A DNA stretch of 64,000 nt from Chloroflexus sp. Y-396-1 (GTDB taxonomy: Bacteria > Chloroflexota > Chloroflexia > Chloroflexales > Chloroflexaceae). Shown one piece after another: positions 25,154 through 34,224 of the stretch; the stretch's first letter is position 1; every line of letters starts with the position of its first letter. The notes beneath the pieces are model-generated. The model saw nothing but the letters and a program-made list of their open reading frames with translations, did no database searches and was not told the DNA's origin. The position numbers and the translations under genes are program-made. The stretch is from NCBI RefSeq assembly GCF_000516515.1, contig NZ_KI911784.1, positions 2,326,881-2,390,880 of the forward strand, read 5' to 3'.

Positions 25154-26851
25154 CTACACACTATTTACCGGCAACCGCTCGACAATCAACAACGTAATAT
25201 CATCAGCCTGGAGTGCTCCGGCAGCGAATGTCTCAACCGCTGCCACCAGACCGGTTACGAGGTCGGCAGCCGATTGATGCGCGTAGGTCTGCAAATAGGT
25301 TTGTAACCGTTCATCGCCAAACAACTCGCCAGCAGGATTCATCGCTTCCGTAATACCATCGCTGAACGCAACCAATTTTTCGCCAGGGTCGATCTGCAAT
25401 TCGTGTACATCATACGTCTGCGCGGCAATAATCCCTATCGGTAGGGAACCTTCGTGCAATTCTTCGACCAGCTCACCATTACATCTAATCCGTAGTGGCG
25501 GATTATGACCGGCATTGATATAGGTCATGAGACCGCTTTCCGGATCGAGCAAGCCATAGAAGAGCGTGATAAACATGTTGGCTTCGCCGTGCTCACGACA
25601 AATATAGTCGTTGGTGAGACTGACCGCATGGCGCAACACTGCTGCGCTATCGTTGCTATGGCGTTGCGGCAAATCAACCGCCTGTGAGGCGGCGCGGAGC
25701 AATGATCGGCTGAGGGCAACAAACAGCGCCGCCGTTACCCCTTTTCCGCAAGCATCGGCAACCACCAACCCAATGCGACCGTCGGGGAGGGTGATCGTAT
25801 CGTAGAAATCCCCGCCTACTGCCTGTGCCCCCCGGCTGAAACCAGCGATTCGCCAGCCCGACGGTTGGGGAAGAACGCGCGGCAAAAACGATTGCTGAAT
25901 GCGGCGAGCAATATCTAACTCCTCTTCGAGACGGTTGAGGCGAATCAATTCTGCCTGCGCTGCTTGTAACTGTTGATAAGCAGTCAGCAACTCGGCATTT
26001 TTGCGTTCCAGATCGTGGATCATGCGCAGATTGGTGTTACGCACTCGACTGACAATGCTTCGCAGCATATTCATTGCTAGCGCCGGGCTTGAGCTGATCA
26101 GCGTAGCAAAAACTGTTTCGTTTAAGCCAACGAGACGGCTAGGTTCGATAGCACGTACTGTTGCAGAACGTGGGCTATGATCGATCAGGCTCATCTCACC
26201 GATGATTTGACCCGCCTGAAATACCTCTAGCCGCAGTTCAGCGCCATTCACGAATGTGATTACTTCAACGGCGCCGCTCAAGATCACAAAGCATTCGTTA
26301 CCTGGATCACCCTGATGAAACAGCACTTCCCCTGCCGCCAACCGACACTCAGCTAGGCGAGGGGCCAGCTCGGCTAGTACCGCTTCAGGCACTACCTGAA
26401 ACAACGGTAAGCTGCGTAAGCGATCCAGCATAGTCATCGTTTTCGTAATCACTAGCTCGTTCCAACCGCTTGTCGGATCATGCCGATAATCGAGCGAATC
26501 GGCGTATTCGCGCACAAAAAAGAGACCGAGTCCACCGACGGCTCGTTGATCGACAACACTGCTGAGATCAGGAGGTGGTGCATCACGGGGATCGAACGCT
26601 CGACCCCGATCACGAATAGTGATGGTCAGTGTGCCCTGTTCATACTGGCAAAATAACTGAATCTGATCGCGGTTGTGATCATCATAACCATACTTGATAA
26701 TATTGGTGGCAACCTCTTCGATGACCAACCGCAAGAGATACACATAATCGTGTGGCAAATGCCAGTCAGCCTCCAGTGTATCACTGAAGGCCAACAAGGC
26801 AGGAATAGCGTTCCAATCTGCAAAGACACTGGTTTGACGCTGCATGCCCAT
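25154..26851 (-). CDS. three-domain stress regulator: HATPase kinase, cNMP-binding and SpoIIE phosphatase
   Basis: The 565-residue protein joins activities that are usually on separate proteins. Residues 1-140 are an RsbW-like ATPase (EEVATNIIKYGY, DRGRAFDP, GGLGLFFVREYAD). Residues about 148-262 are a cyclic-nucleotide-binding beta-roll with the phosphate-binding cassette GEMSLIDHSPRSATVRA. A coiled coil at about 270-320 leads into a PP2C/SpoIIE phosphatase with GGDFYDTITLPDGR, VVADACGKGVTAALF, FSDGITEAMN and QADDITLLIVE; the metal-binding Asp residues are present. A STAS protein lies downstream. The gene starts two bases after the HEAT-repeat gene stops, so the two are one transcript. A cAMP- or cGMP-tuned partner switch is the natural reading. 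Confidence 0.92.
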   Translation of the reverse strand: MGMQRQTSVFADWNAIPALLAFSDTLEADWHLPHDYVYLLRLVIEEVATNIIKYGYDDHNRDQIQLFCQYEQGTLTITIRDRGRAFDPRDAPPPDLSSVVDQRAVGGLGLFFVREYADSLDYRHDPTSGWNELVITKTMTMLDRLRSLPLFQVVPEAVLAELAPRLAECRLAAGEVLFHQGDPGNECFVILSGAVEVITFVNGAELRLEVFQAGQIIGEMSLIDHSPRSATVRAIEPSRLVGLNETVFATLISSSPALAMNMLRSIVSRVRNTNLRMIHDLERKNAELLTAYQQLQAAQAELIRLNRLEEELDIARRIQQSFLPRVLPQPSGWRIAGFSRGAQAVGGDFYDTITLPDGRIGLVVADACGKGVTAALFVALSRSLLRAASQAVDLPQRHSNDSAAVLRHAVSLTNDYICREHGEANMFITLFYGLLDPESGLMTYINAGHNPPLRIRCNGELVEELHEGSLPIGIIAAQTYDVHELQIDPGEKLVAFSDGITEAMNPAGELFGDERLQTYLQTYAHQSAADLVTGLVAAVETFAAGALQADDITLLIVERLPVNSV

Positions 26852-26853
26852 CT

Positions 26854-27945
26854 CTACACGGCTAAAGGCTCGGTCGGATGCCGGCTAGGGCTGAGCGGCA
26901 GCGTCGCACGGAGCTTACGCAGACGGGTAATCGCATCAACCGCCGCTTCATGCACATTAGGATCGGTATCGTCAACTGCTTGGGTTAGTGCATTGAGAAC
27001 AGGAGTTGTTGCTGCGGCTACCCCAAGACGGCCAAGAGCGCGAGCCGCAGCTTCACGAGCGTAAGCATCATTATCGGTAAGCATCGGGAGGAGGCGTTCA
27101 ATCATTTGGGCTGTACCTGCCAGCTCTCCTAGTTGGCTGACAACCAGCGCCGCTGCCGAACGCACAAAACTATCGGGGTCTGACAGACTCTCGGCCAGAT
27201 AATCGAGCAACTGGGGCGATGCAATACGGTCGCGCAATTGCCCTAATGTACGTGCAGCCGCAAAACGAGTCTCCAGATCACAGTCGTGAATTGCCAGTCG
27301 AATGAGAGTCTTAACCAACGGCTGCGGTGGGACACCGGCAATCAAACCTAGCATACGGGCAGCGGCTGCTCGCACGTGCGATGCGCTATCGCTCAGGCCA
27401 TCGTGAAGCAGGACAAGATCAGCAGCGGTGTAGTGACCTTCCCGCACGCGCAGGCGACGAATTGCTTCGTAGCGACTCTGCCAACCGGGGTCTTGCAATT
27501 GCCGACGTAACTGTTCAAAATCACCGCTCTCGAATGTGTCAAGTTCAGCAAGGAGTGTTAACCGCAGCCATTCATCTCGCGAACTGTTCAGACGTTGGCG
27601 AGCGAGATGAAGGACATTCAACGTCAACAAGATTTCTTCAATGGTGAGGCGTAACTCAGGACGCGATCGTAGCTCACGTTCAATGAGATGAGATACCTGA
27701 TAGCGCCAGTGACCGGCACGTCGCACAATATGATTTGCACCAGGCCCACGTGAAATGTCGGCCAACGTTAAAACAGCCGCTACCGGTTCCTCTTGGAATG
27801 CGATGAGAAACGGCTCAAGCGTGCGCAGGGAAAGGAAACCAAGCACGGTACTGACCCCGGCAATCTGAATCTCTTGTCGGGGATTGCGGGCAAAGTTGTT
27901 GAGTCGTTCAGCTATTCGCTGCCGCCATGTCTCACGATCAAACAT
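26854..27945 (-). CDS. HEAT-repeat protein
   Basis: The 363-residue protein starts at the ATG 27943-27945, with AAGGAG seven bases before it. From about residue 155 to the end it is built of HEAT/PBS-lyase-type repeats: RYEAIRRLRVREGHYTAADL, ASHVRAAAARMLGLIAG, DLETRFAAARTLGQLRD, DSFVRSAAALVVSQLGE, DAYAREAAARALGRLG and DPNVHEAAVDAITRLR. The N-terminal 140 residues are helical without clear repeats. Such solenoids bind proteins. Its tight coupling to the kinase/phosphatase gene suggests a partner or target-presenting role in that switch. Function otherwise unknown. Confidence 0.88.
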   Translation of the reverse strand: MFDRETWRQRIAERLNNFARNPRQEIQIAGVSTVLGFLSLRTLEPFLIAFQEEPVAAVLTLADISRGPGANHIVRRAGHWRYQVSHLIERELRSRPELRLTIEEILLTLNVLHLARQRLNSSRDEWLRLTLLAELDTFESGDFEQLRRQLQDPGWQSRYEAIRRLRVREGHYTAADLVLLHDGLSDSASHVRAAAARMLGLIAGVPPQPLVKTLIRLAIHDCDLETRFAAARTLGQLRDRIASPQLLDYLAESLSDPDSFVRSAAALVVSQLGELAGTAQMIERLLPMLTDNDAYAREAAARALGRLGVAAATTPVLNALTQAVDDTDPNVHEAAVDAITRLRKLRATLPLSPSRHPTEPLAV

Positions 27946-28129
27946 AGGCAGCTCCTTTCCCCTGCGCCATCGCGGCAACGTATCTGTTCATCTATACTTG
28001 TAGTATAGCATATCGATGCGGGATGATACAGTACTTTGGTACTATTCTCTGATTGCAAAACTATTACAAATAGCAAGCTCGCTGTCTTGTGGTAAGATAC
28101 CACAGGAAGTACATATTTATGAAGATCGT

Positions 28130-28321
28130 ATGACTCAAACACCAGAAGATCCTGACGTTACATCCAGTATTCGCCGGGTACGCCGTGGCTGCATCATGAT
28201 GGCGATTATTGTCGTCGCGATGACGATTTTTCTCATCAGTGCTACGGGAAATCTGGCATTCTCTCTGCTCCTGTTTGTAGCTGTTGCCCTGCTCTTGCTA
28301 GCCTTTTTTGTGGTACGGTGA
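28130..28321 (+). CDS. small membrane protein, 63 residues
   Basis: The product has a polar N-terminus (MTQTPEDPDVTSSIRRVRRG) and two hydrophobic segments that together span the rest (MMAIIVVAMTIFLIS, then LLLFVAVALLLLAFFVV). The frame is open further upstream, but the segment before this Met is not protein-like. The ribosome site is weak. The next small membrane gene starts nine bases after its stop. Unknown family; position beside the stress regulators is the only context. Confidence 0.55.
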   Translation: MTQTPEDPDVTSSIRRVRRGCIMMAIIVVAMTIFLISATGNLAFSLLLFVAVALLLLAFFVVR

Positions 28322-28329
28322 GGCTTTCG

Positions 28330-28485
28330 ATGTCGCCAGTTTATCGCCGGGCATTCCTGGCCGTCCTTGGGTTACTTTGCGTCCTAATCTCAATCATTGT
28401 TGCCTTTCAGCAACCGTTTGGGTTGTGGCACTGGTTTTGGCTGGCGCTGGCCGGATTGTGTCTCTTTGGCATCCGCCGTCAGTAA
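28330..28485 (+). CDS. small membrane protein, 51 residues
   Basis: An ATG at 28330 follows GGTGAGG, which overlaps the end of the previous gene. The product MSPVYRRAFLAVLGLLC... has two membrane segments (residues 8-25 and 31-48, the second WHWFWLALAGLCLFG) and ends in RRQ at the TAA 28483-28485. It pairs with the 63-residue protein upstream as a two-gene unit. Unknown family. Confidence 0.55.
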   Translation: MSPVYRRAFLAVLGLLCVLISIIVAFQQPFGLWHWFWLALAGLCLFGIRRQ

Positions 28486-29215
28486 TGTTCGGTAGAAAAC
28501 GTAAAAGTGAAAGCGGAGAATTTCAGATTTTTCTGCTGTAATCGACTATTCACAAGCGGAGTGACACCGACAAACAATGTATCAATTCCCTGTCCTCCCT
28601 GTCCACACGGTTGCATTCCCTGCGAGCGCGGGCCGCTGGCCCGCATGCAATGGCAGTTGTGAGACTCGCGCCTGTCTCAGGAGCGCGCCAATTGGGTTGG
28701 GCACCTGTTCTTAATAATTAGGTTCCTGAAGGCAGATTGAATGACAGAGTGCAATAGCAAAAAACGAGTGGTTTATCAAACCTATTCTCGTCTAACCCTC
28801 TAGTGAGGAGGCCAGGGGGATGATCCCTCTGGTTCTCAGACCTTACCCTAGGGTTGTTCAACGTTTTCACCCTACCAAGCAGAGGTGCTGAGAGAAGGGA
28901 GAGGAAAGGGAAACGAGTGTAGCAGTATGAAGATATGGGTTCCTCTCCAATCCCCTAGCGCCCGCATGGCTTCCCGTTCTGACCGTGCTTTGCCCACCCC
29001 CTGTCTGGCTCGCCGATGACGCCCGTCCCTGCCTTGTCAGGTCGGGCTTCTCGCCTGCCCGCCGTCTCCAGCATTCCGGCCCGACGCGGGCCAGCGGCCT
29101 GCACACTTAGGGAACCCATGTGCGTCAGAGGTAGGATCGTGGGTGAAAGATGGTCATTGGTGAACACGACCAAAACCTGATAACCCTGAAAAGCCCTGAC
29201 CTACCCGCGCTTTAG
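28486..29215. repeat. 730-base gene-free stretch with dispersed repeats
   Basis: It holds GCGGGCC-gct-GGCCCGC (28628-28644), followed by the GTCTCAGGAGCGCGCC tail seen also near 24352 and 39237. Around 28885-28935 a segment (GAGAGGAAAGGGAAACGAGT) resembles 11410-11450 (GTGGAAAGGAAAGCGAAACGAG). Near 29085 another palindrome (CGCGGGCCAGCGGCCTGC) occurs. No supported gene. Confidence 0.5.
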
Positions 29216-29244
29216 TTGCACAATCCTTCAGCCTTCGTTATAAT
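29216..29244 (+). promoter_or_regulatory. promoter of the liv/CoA-ligase operon
   Basis: TTGCAC (29216-29221) and TATAAT (29239-29244) are 17 bases apart. The predicted leader of about 145 bases contains CTCGATgtagATCGAG (about 29319-29335) and the palindrome GGTACGTACC, nested within ACAGG/CCTGT, so the leader could fold into an extended hairpin. No known riboswitch is recognised. Confidence 0.7.
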
Positions 29245-29396
29245 AAGAATTAAGGTCTCCCCATCCGATTGAGATATTACCGGTCACCTACAGTATTGTG
29301 TATATAACAGGCTCAAGTACTCGATGTAGATCGAGCAACGGTACGTACCTGTTTTAAGCACTATCGAAGGGGATGTGCATCATCAATGAGGATCGC

Positions 29397-30200
29397 ATGA
29401 CGCATCGTGATTCAACTACACTTCCGGCACCCCAAATGGAGATAGACCACATTGGTCTGAGCTTTGGTGGAGTGCGAGCACTACTTTCTGTCACCTTTAA
29501 CATTTACCCTGGAACAATTCAAGCGATCATCGGGCCTAACGGTGCCGGCAAGACTAGTCTGCTCAATTGCATTAGTGGTCTATACCGTCCGCAGCAGGGC
29601 CAGATTCGCTTTGAAGGACGGAACATCATTGGCCTACCGCCACACCAGATTGCCCGCTTGGGGATTGCACGCTCCTTCCAGAATATTGAGCTGTTTCGCC
29701 ATATGACCGTTGTCGATAACCTGATGCTCGGTCGGCACATCCATATGCGCAGTGGAGTCTTCAGTGGCGGTTTCTACTGGGGACGGGCACAACGCGAAGA
29801 GGTCGAGCATCGGGAGTTTGTCGAGCATGTGATCGATCTGCTTGAGATTCAATCGATTCGTAAGAAGATAGTTGGCGCCCTTTCGTATGGGTTGCAAAAG
29901 CGAGTTGAGTTGGGGCGGGCATTGGCGATGAATCCGCGCCTGCTACTGCTTGATGAGCCAATGGCCGGGATGAATACCGAAGAAAAAGAGGATATGGCCC
30001 GCTTCATCCTCGACATCAACGAAGAGTTCGGTACGACCATTGTCCTGATCGAGCACGACATGGGTGTCGTTATGGATATTAGTGACCGGGTAGCGGTGCT
30101 TGAATTTGGGCAACTGATCGCATACGGCACGCCAGCCGAGGTGCGCAATGATCCAAAGGTGATCGATGCGTACCTCGGTCGTGAGCATGCAATGGTATAA
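29397..30200 (+). CDS. livG: branched-chain-type ABC transporter ATP-binding protein LivG
   Basis: A 267-residue ATPase of the HAAT (LIV-I) importer family. Walker A is GPNGAGKTS, the Q-loop lies in RSFQNIELF, the signature is LSYGLQKRVELGRAL and Walker B LLLLDEPMAGM. The insert after the Q-loop (GRHIHMRSGVF...) is typical of LivG, whereas LivF lacks it. The Met at 29397 is preferred over 29373 because GAGG lies five bases before it. It opens a seven-gene operon with an acyl-CoA ligase second. Confidence 0.9.
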   Translation: MTHRDSTTLPAPQMEIDHIGLSFGGVRALLSVTFNIYPGTIQAIIGPNGAGKTSLLNCISGLYRPQQGQIRFEGRNIIGLPPHQIARLGIARSFQNIELFRHMTVVDNLMLGRHIHMRSGVFSGGFYWGRAQREEVEHREFVEHVIDLLEIQSIRKKIVGALSYGLQKRVELGRALAMNPRLLLLDEPMAGMNTEEKEDMARFILDINEEFGTTIVLIEHDMGVVMDISDRVAVLEFGQLIAYGTPAEVRNDPKVIDAYLGREHAMV

Positions 30201-30262
30201 AGTTGAACTCATACGACTCGTTGACATCGTCCAGTCGGCTTTACATCACATTAGGTGAGACA

Positions 30263-32212
30263 ATGGTACAGATACCGGAGACTACGCTCCCACGGCTGTT
30301 GTTTGAGAATGCCAAACGCTTCGGCGACAAGGTGGCTCTGCGTGAAAAGGATTACGGCATCTGGCAGACAGTTACCTGGCGACAGTTTGCCGACCACGTG
30401 CGTGCTTTCGCAATGGGGTTACATGCGCTTGGGGTACGGCGTGGTGATGTGGTAGCCATTCTGGGTGATAACCGTCCTGAATGGCTGTACGCCGAATTTG
30501 CTGCCCAATCGATTGGCGCGATGTCCATCGGCATATACCAGGACTCGGTTGCCAGAGAGGTTTACGATATTCTCTCAGCGGCTGAAGCCAGAGTGATTGT
30601 AGTCGAAGACCAGGAACAGGTCGATAAGATCATCGAAATCTGGCCGCAGCTAGAGGGTGTGCTCAAAGTTATCTACTATGAACCGAAGGGCATGCGCAAT
30701 TATCGTCAGCCCTACCTTGCCTATTTTCCCAATATCGAAGAGCTTGGCCGGAGCTATGATCGTGAGCACCCCGGTCTGTTTGAGGCTGAGCTGGCCGCTG
30801 GCAAGCCTGATGATGTAGCCATTCTGTCCACTACCTCTGGAACAACTGGTAAGCCGAAGTTGGCGATGCTGACCCATCGCAATATGATCAGTCAGGGAGC
30901 CGGTTTGCTCGCCGTTGACCCGCTCGGTCCAGATGATGAGTTTGTCAGTTTCCTGCCGCTGGCATGGGTAGGCGAACAGATGGTAACCGTCGCCGCCGGA
31001 ATGCAGTGCGGATTCACCATCAACTTCCCCGAGTCGGCCAGTACCGTGCAAGAAAATATTCGCGAGATTGGGCCGCGGGTAATGTTCTCGCCGCCGCGCA
31101 TCTGGGAGAATATGCTGTCGCAGGTGCAGGTGAAGATTCAGGACTCGACGCCACTGAAGCGGGCGATCTTTGAATGGGCTATGAAGCAGGGATACGAAAT
31201 GGCCGATACCCGTTTTAGTGGGAAGCAACCCAACCTCTGGTTGCGTGTGCGCTATGGTCTTGCTCGCTTGCTGGTGTTCGAGATGCTAAAAGACCATCTC
31301 GGTCTGCGCTTCCTCAAACGAGCTTATACCGGTGGGGCCGCGCTCGGTCCCGATGTCTTCCGCTTCTACCACGCTATTGGCGTCAACTTGAAACAGGTTT
31401 ATGGGCAGACTGAGAGCGCTGGCCTGAGTGTGATCCACCGTGATGGTCAGATTAAGTTTCAAACCGTCGGTACACCTTTGCCGAACACCCAGATTCGGAT
31501 CGCCGAAAACGGCGAAATCCTGGTCAAGAGTCCGTCAGTTTTTGTCGGTTATTACCGGAATCCTGAAGCAACTGCGGAAGCGCTGGAAGATGGCTGGTTG
31601 CACAGCGGCGATGCCGGTTACTTCGATGAAGATGGTCACCTGATCGTAATTGATCGGGCGAAAGATGTGATGACGCTACACGATGGCACGAAGTTCTCAC
31701 CCCAATTCATTGAAAATAAGCTCAAGTTTAGCCCGTACATCAAAGAGGCGGTGGTATTCGGCGGCGACTGGCCCTTCGTGACGGCAATGATCAACATCGA
31801 TTTTGCGAACGTCGGCAAGTGGGCGGAAAATGCGCAGATCTCATATACGACATATACCGATCTGTCCCAGAAACCGCAAGTCTATGCCCTGATCCGTAAA
31901 GATGTTGAACGAGCAAACGCCGATCTCCCGCCAGCCGCACGGATTCGCCGCTTTCTGTTGCTGCATAAAGAGCTTGACGCCGACGACGGTGAATTAACGC
32001 GGACTCGTAAGGTGCGCCGTCGATTGGTTGCGCAACGCTATCAGGAAATTGTCGAAGCCCTGTACAGCGATCAGGACGAACTGGAGATTGAGACGACGAT
32101 TACCTACCAGGATGGCCGTACAGCACTCATCAAGACTCGCCTGCACATCGAGGAAATAGACGATCCAACGGTGTCAATACCGACATCGGCATCACGTGTG
32201 GCATCTCACTGA
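30263..32212 (+). CDS. AMP-dependent long-chain acyl-CoA synthetase-like ligase
   Basis: The 649-residue enzyme activates a carboxylic acid to its CoA thioester via an acyl-adenylate. The P-loop is STTSGTTGKPKLAMLTHRN without its first Ser run (about residues 190-205). Further motifs are YGQTESAG (A5), LHSGDAGYFDEDGHL (A7) and IDRAKDVMTLHDGTKFSP (A8), where the usual Lys-containing end is altered to a Thr/His segment as in Faa1-type (bubblegum) synthetases. The Met at 30263 fits the family start (MVQIPETTLPRLL). Lying between livG and livH in the same direction, it probably activates the acid imported by the transporter; long-chain fatty or aromatic acids are both possible. Confidence 0.88.
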   Translation: MVQIPETTLPRLLFENAKRFGDKVALREKDYGIWQTVTWRQFADHVRAFAMGLHALGVRRGDVVAILGDNRPEWLYAEFAAQSIGAMSIGIYQDSVAREVYDILSAAEARVIVVEDQEQVDKIIEIWPQLEGVLKVIYYEPKGMRNYRQPYLAYFPNIEELGRSYDREHPGLFEAELAAGKPDDVAILSTTSGTTGKPKLAMLTHRNMISQGAGLLAVDPLGPDDEFVSFLPLAWVGEQMVTVAAGMQCGFTINFPESASTVQENIREIGPRVMFSPPRIWENMLSQVQVKIQDSTPLKRAIFEWAMKQGYEMADTRFSGKQPNLWLRVRYGLARLLVFEMLKDHLGLRFLKRAYTGGAALGPDVFRFYHAIGVNLKQVYGQTESAGLSVIHRDGQIKFQTVGTPLPNTQIRIAENGEILVKSPSVFVGYYRNPEATAEALEDGWLHSGDAGYFDEDGHLIVIDRAKDVMTLHDGTKFSPQFIENKLKFSPYIKEAVVFGGDWPFVTAMINIDFANVGKWAENAQISYTTYTDLSQKPQVYALIRKDVERANADLPPAARIRRFLLLHKELDADDGELTRTRKVRRRLVAQRYQEIVEALYSDQDELEIETTITYQDGRTALIKTRLHIEEIDDPTVSIPTSASRVASH

Positions 32213-32232
32213 CTGGTTATACGGAGAAGGTT

Positions 32233-33114
32233 ATGGATCGGTTTATCCAACTGGCGCTCAGCGGGATTGCAAATGGCGCAATCTTCGCATTGGTAGCGCT
32301 CGGTTTTGTCTTGATTTACAAGAGCAGTGATGTGATCAACTTTGCGCAAGGAGAGCTGTTGTTAATCGGTGCATATCTGACTTACGCCATGGTTGAGCAA
32401 TTTGGCCTCTGGTGGCCGGCAGGGGTGATCATTGCCGTTGTGTTAGCGGCAATCGTTGGTGTATTGATCGAGCAGTTGGTGTTACGTCCGCTGATTGGCG
32501 AACCGGTGATCTCGGTGATTATGGTGACGATAGGTCTTTCTTCACTCTTGCGAGCAATCGTCGGCGCAATCTGGGGGGTGACACCGCGTCCAGCGCCGCA
32601 GTTTTTACCCACCGATACAGTGACTATTCTGGGCGCCAATGTTGGCGTTGATCGTATCTGGGCCTTTGGTCTGGCAATTACCCTCTTCGTTGTTCTAACT
32701 CTCTTTTTCCGCTACAGCCGTGAAGGTATTGCCATGCGTGCCGTGGCCGATGATCAGCAGGCGGCGCTCAGTATGGGAATCAGCGTCAAGAAGGTGTGGG
32801 CAGTGGCGTGGGCAATCGCCGCTATTACGGCAGCAGTAGGCGGCATTCTACTGATGAGCATCTTTGGTGGTGTATCAGGGACCATTGCACGTGTGGGCCT
32901 GATTGTCTTCCCGGTTGTTATTCTCGGCGGCCTTGATAGTATCCCCGGTGCAATTATTGGCGGCCTGATTATCGGTCTGCTGCAATCGTTTGCTGGTGGC
33001 TATCTCCCCCCAGAATGGGGTTTAGGCGAAGTGGTACCGTTCATTGTCCTCTTGTTGATCCTCTTAGTGCGACCATATGGGCTGTTTGGACAGCGGATCA
33101 TCGAACGGGTATAA
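32233..33114 (+). CDS. livH: branched-chain-type ABC transporter permease LivH
   Basis: A 293-residue permease of the HAAT family with about eight membrane helices. Family stretches are LALSGIANGAIFALVALGF, SSDVINFAQGELLLIGAY, the EAA-like loop GIAMRAVADDQQAALSMGI and VVILGGLDSIPGAIIGG. A ribosome site GGAGAAGG precedes the ATG. It is followed after 29 bases by livM, with which it forms the membrane heterodimer. Confidence 0.92.
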   Translation: MDRFIQLALSGIANGAIFALVALGFVLIYKSSDVINFAQGELLLIGAYLTYAMVEQFGLWWPAGVIIAVVLAAIVGVLIEQLVLRPLIGEPVISVIMVTIGLSSLLRAIVGAIWGVTPRPAPQFLPTDTVTILGANVGVDRIWAFGLAITLFVVLTLFFRYSREGIAMRAVADDQQAALSMGISVKKVWAVAWAIAAITAAVGGILLMSIFGGVSGTIARVGLIVFPVVILGGLDSIPGAIIGGLIIGLLQSFAGGYLPPEWGLGEVVPFIVLLLILLVRPYGLFGQRIIERV

Positions 33115-33143
33115 CCCGACACACAGAGATGAGGGTGTGAACG

Positions 33144-34202
33144 ATGCAAAGTGGAACCTTTCACACAACATACGCCAGTGATGTCAGTCTGCGCCCATAC
33201 TGGCCGCAACGGATACGGATCGTCATGGTGTTGGTGGCAGCGCTGATCTTCCCGTGGTTTGCCGACCGCTACTGGCTAAATTTAGCCAACACCATTGCAA
33301 TTGCTGCCATCGGTGCTATCGGCTTGAATATTCTGGTAGGTTATACCGGTCAGATCAGTATCGGTCACGGTGGCTTCCTGGCGGTTGGCGCCTACACTGC
33401 CGGTCTGCTGGCCGTTCATCTTGGCACCCCGATGTGGTTGACCATTCCTATTGCCAGTTTCTTCACTGCTGCTGTTGGCGCCTTCTTCGGGTTGCCATCA
33501 CTCCGCTTAAAGGGGTTGTATCTCGCTATCGCCACCCTGGCCTCACAAGAGATTATTATCTGGTTGCTTACCCACGGAAAACTGCTCGGTATCGGTGAGT
33601 CGCTTTCCCTTCCCCGATCAACAAATAATCTGTTTGGTTTACCGGTTGAATGGCTAGGGAACAACGACTTCGCTTTCTACTGGATATGCCTTGCATTTCT
33701 GATTTTTACCGTCATTTTTGTCAGTAATCTCTTCCGTACTCGTACCGGACGTGCGTTTGTGGCAATTCGTGATCAAGACATTGCCGCGCAAGTAATCGGT
33801 GTTGATCTGTTCCGTTATAAGCTCCTGGCCTTTGCCACCTCGTCATTCTTTGCCGGTTTAGCCGGTGCCCTTACAGCGCATTATCGTGGCGTCATTTCGT
33901 GGGAACGCTTTACTATCGATACCAGCATTCTCTACCTGGCGATGATTATTATCGGCGGACTGGGCAGCGTCTCGGGTTCAATCTATGGCGCGGCATTTAT
34001 GGTTCTACTGCCGGCGTTCCTGTCTAACATGGCTCGTGCGCTCAGTAGTGTTGTTCCTGACATTAATTCTTATTTGCCTTATTTGCAACAAGGAGCATTT
34101 GGATTAGCGATCATCCTCTTCCTGATCTTCGAGCCAGAAGGCATTGTCAAGATGTGGCGGAATGTCAAAGATTATTTCCGGCTATGGCCGTTTAGTTATT
34201 GA
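33144..34202 (+). CDS. livM: branched-chain-type ABC transporter permease LivM
   Basis: The 352-residue partner permease has the LivM hallmarks: AIGAIGLNILVGYTGQISIGHGGFLAVGAYT, split here between residues 57 and 87, then FVAIRDQDIAAQVIGVDL (the EAA loop) and MIIIGGLGSVSGSIYGAAF. About ten membrane segments are expected. The N-terminal 20 residues are polar and cytosolic. A GAGGGTG lies before the ATG. It stands directly before the binding protein gene, with 22 bases between. Confidence 0.92.
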   Translation: MQSGTFHTTYASDVSLRPYWPQRIRIVMVLVAALIFPWFADRYWLNLANTIAIAAIGAIGLNILVGYTGQISIGHGGFLAVGAYTAGLLAVHLGTPMWLTIPIASFFTAAVGAFFGLPSLRLKGLYLAIATLASQEIIIWLLTHGKLLGIGESLSLPRSTNNLFGLPVEWLGNNDFAFYWICLAFLIFTVIFVSNLFRTRTGRAFVAIRDQDIAAQVIGVDLFRYKLLAFATSSFFAGLAGALTAHYRGVISWERFTIDTSILYLAMIIIGGLGSVSGSIYGAAFMVLLPAFLSNMARALSSVVPDINSYLPYLQQGAFGLAIILFLIFEPEGIVKMWRNVKDYFRLWPFSY

Positions 34203-34224
34203 GGTATGTAGCAAGGAGGATGGT

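Noticed and set aside
28867-29173. Two minus-strand frames of 70-80 codons
   Set aside because: Derived from GC palindromes and flanks; no support for translation.
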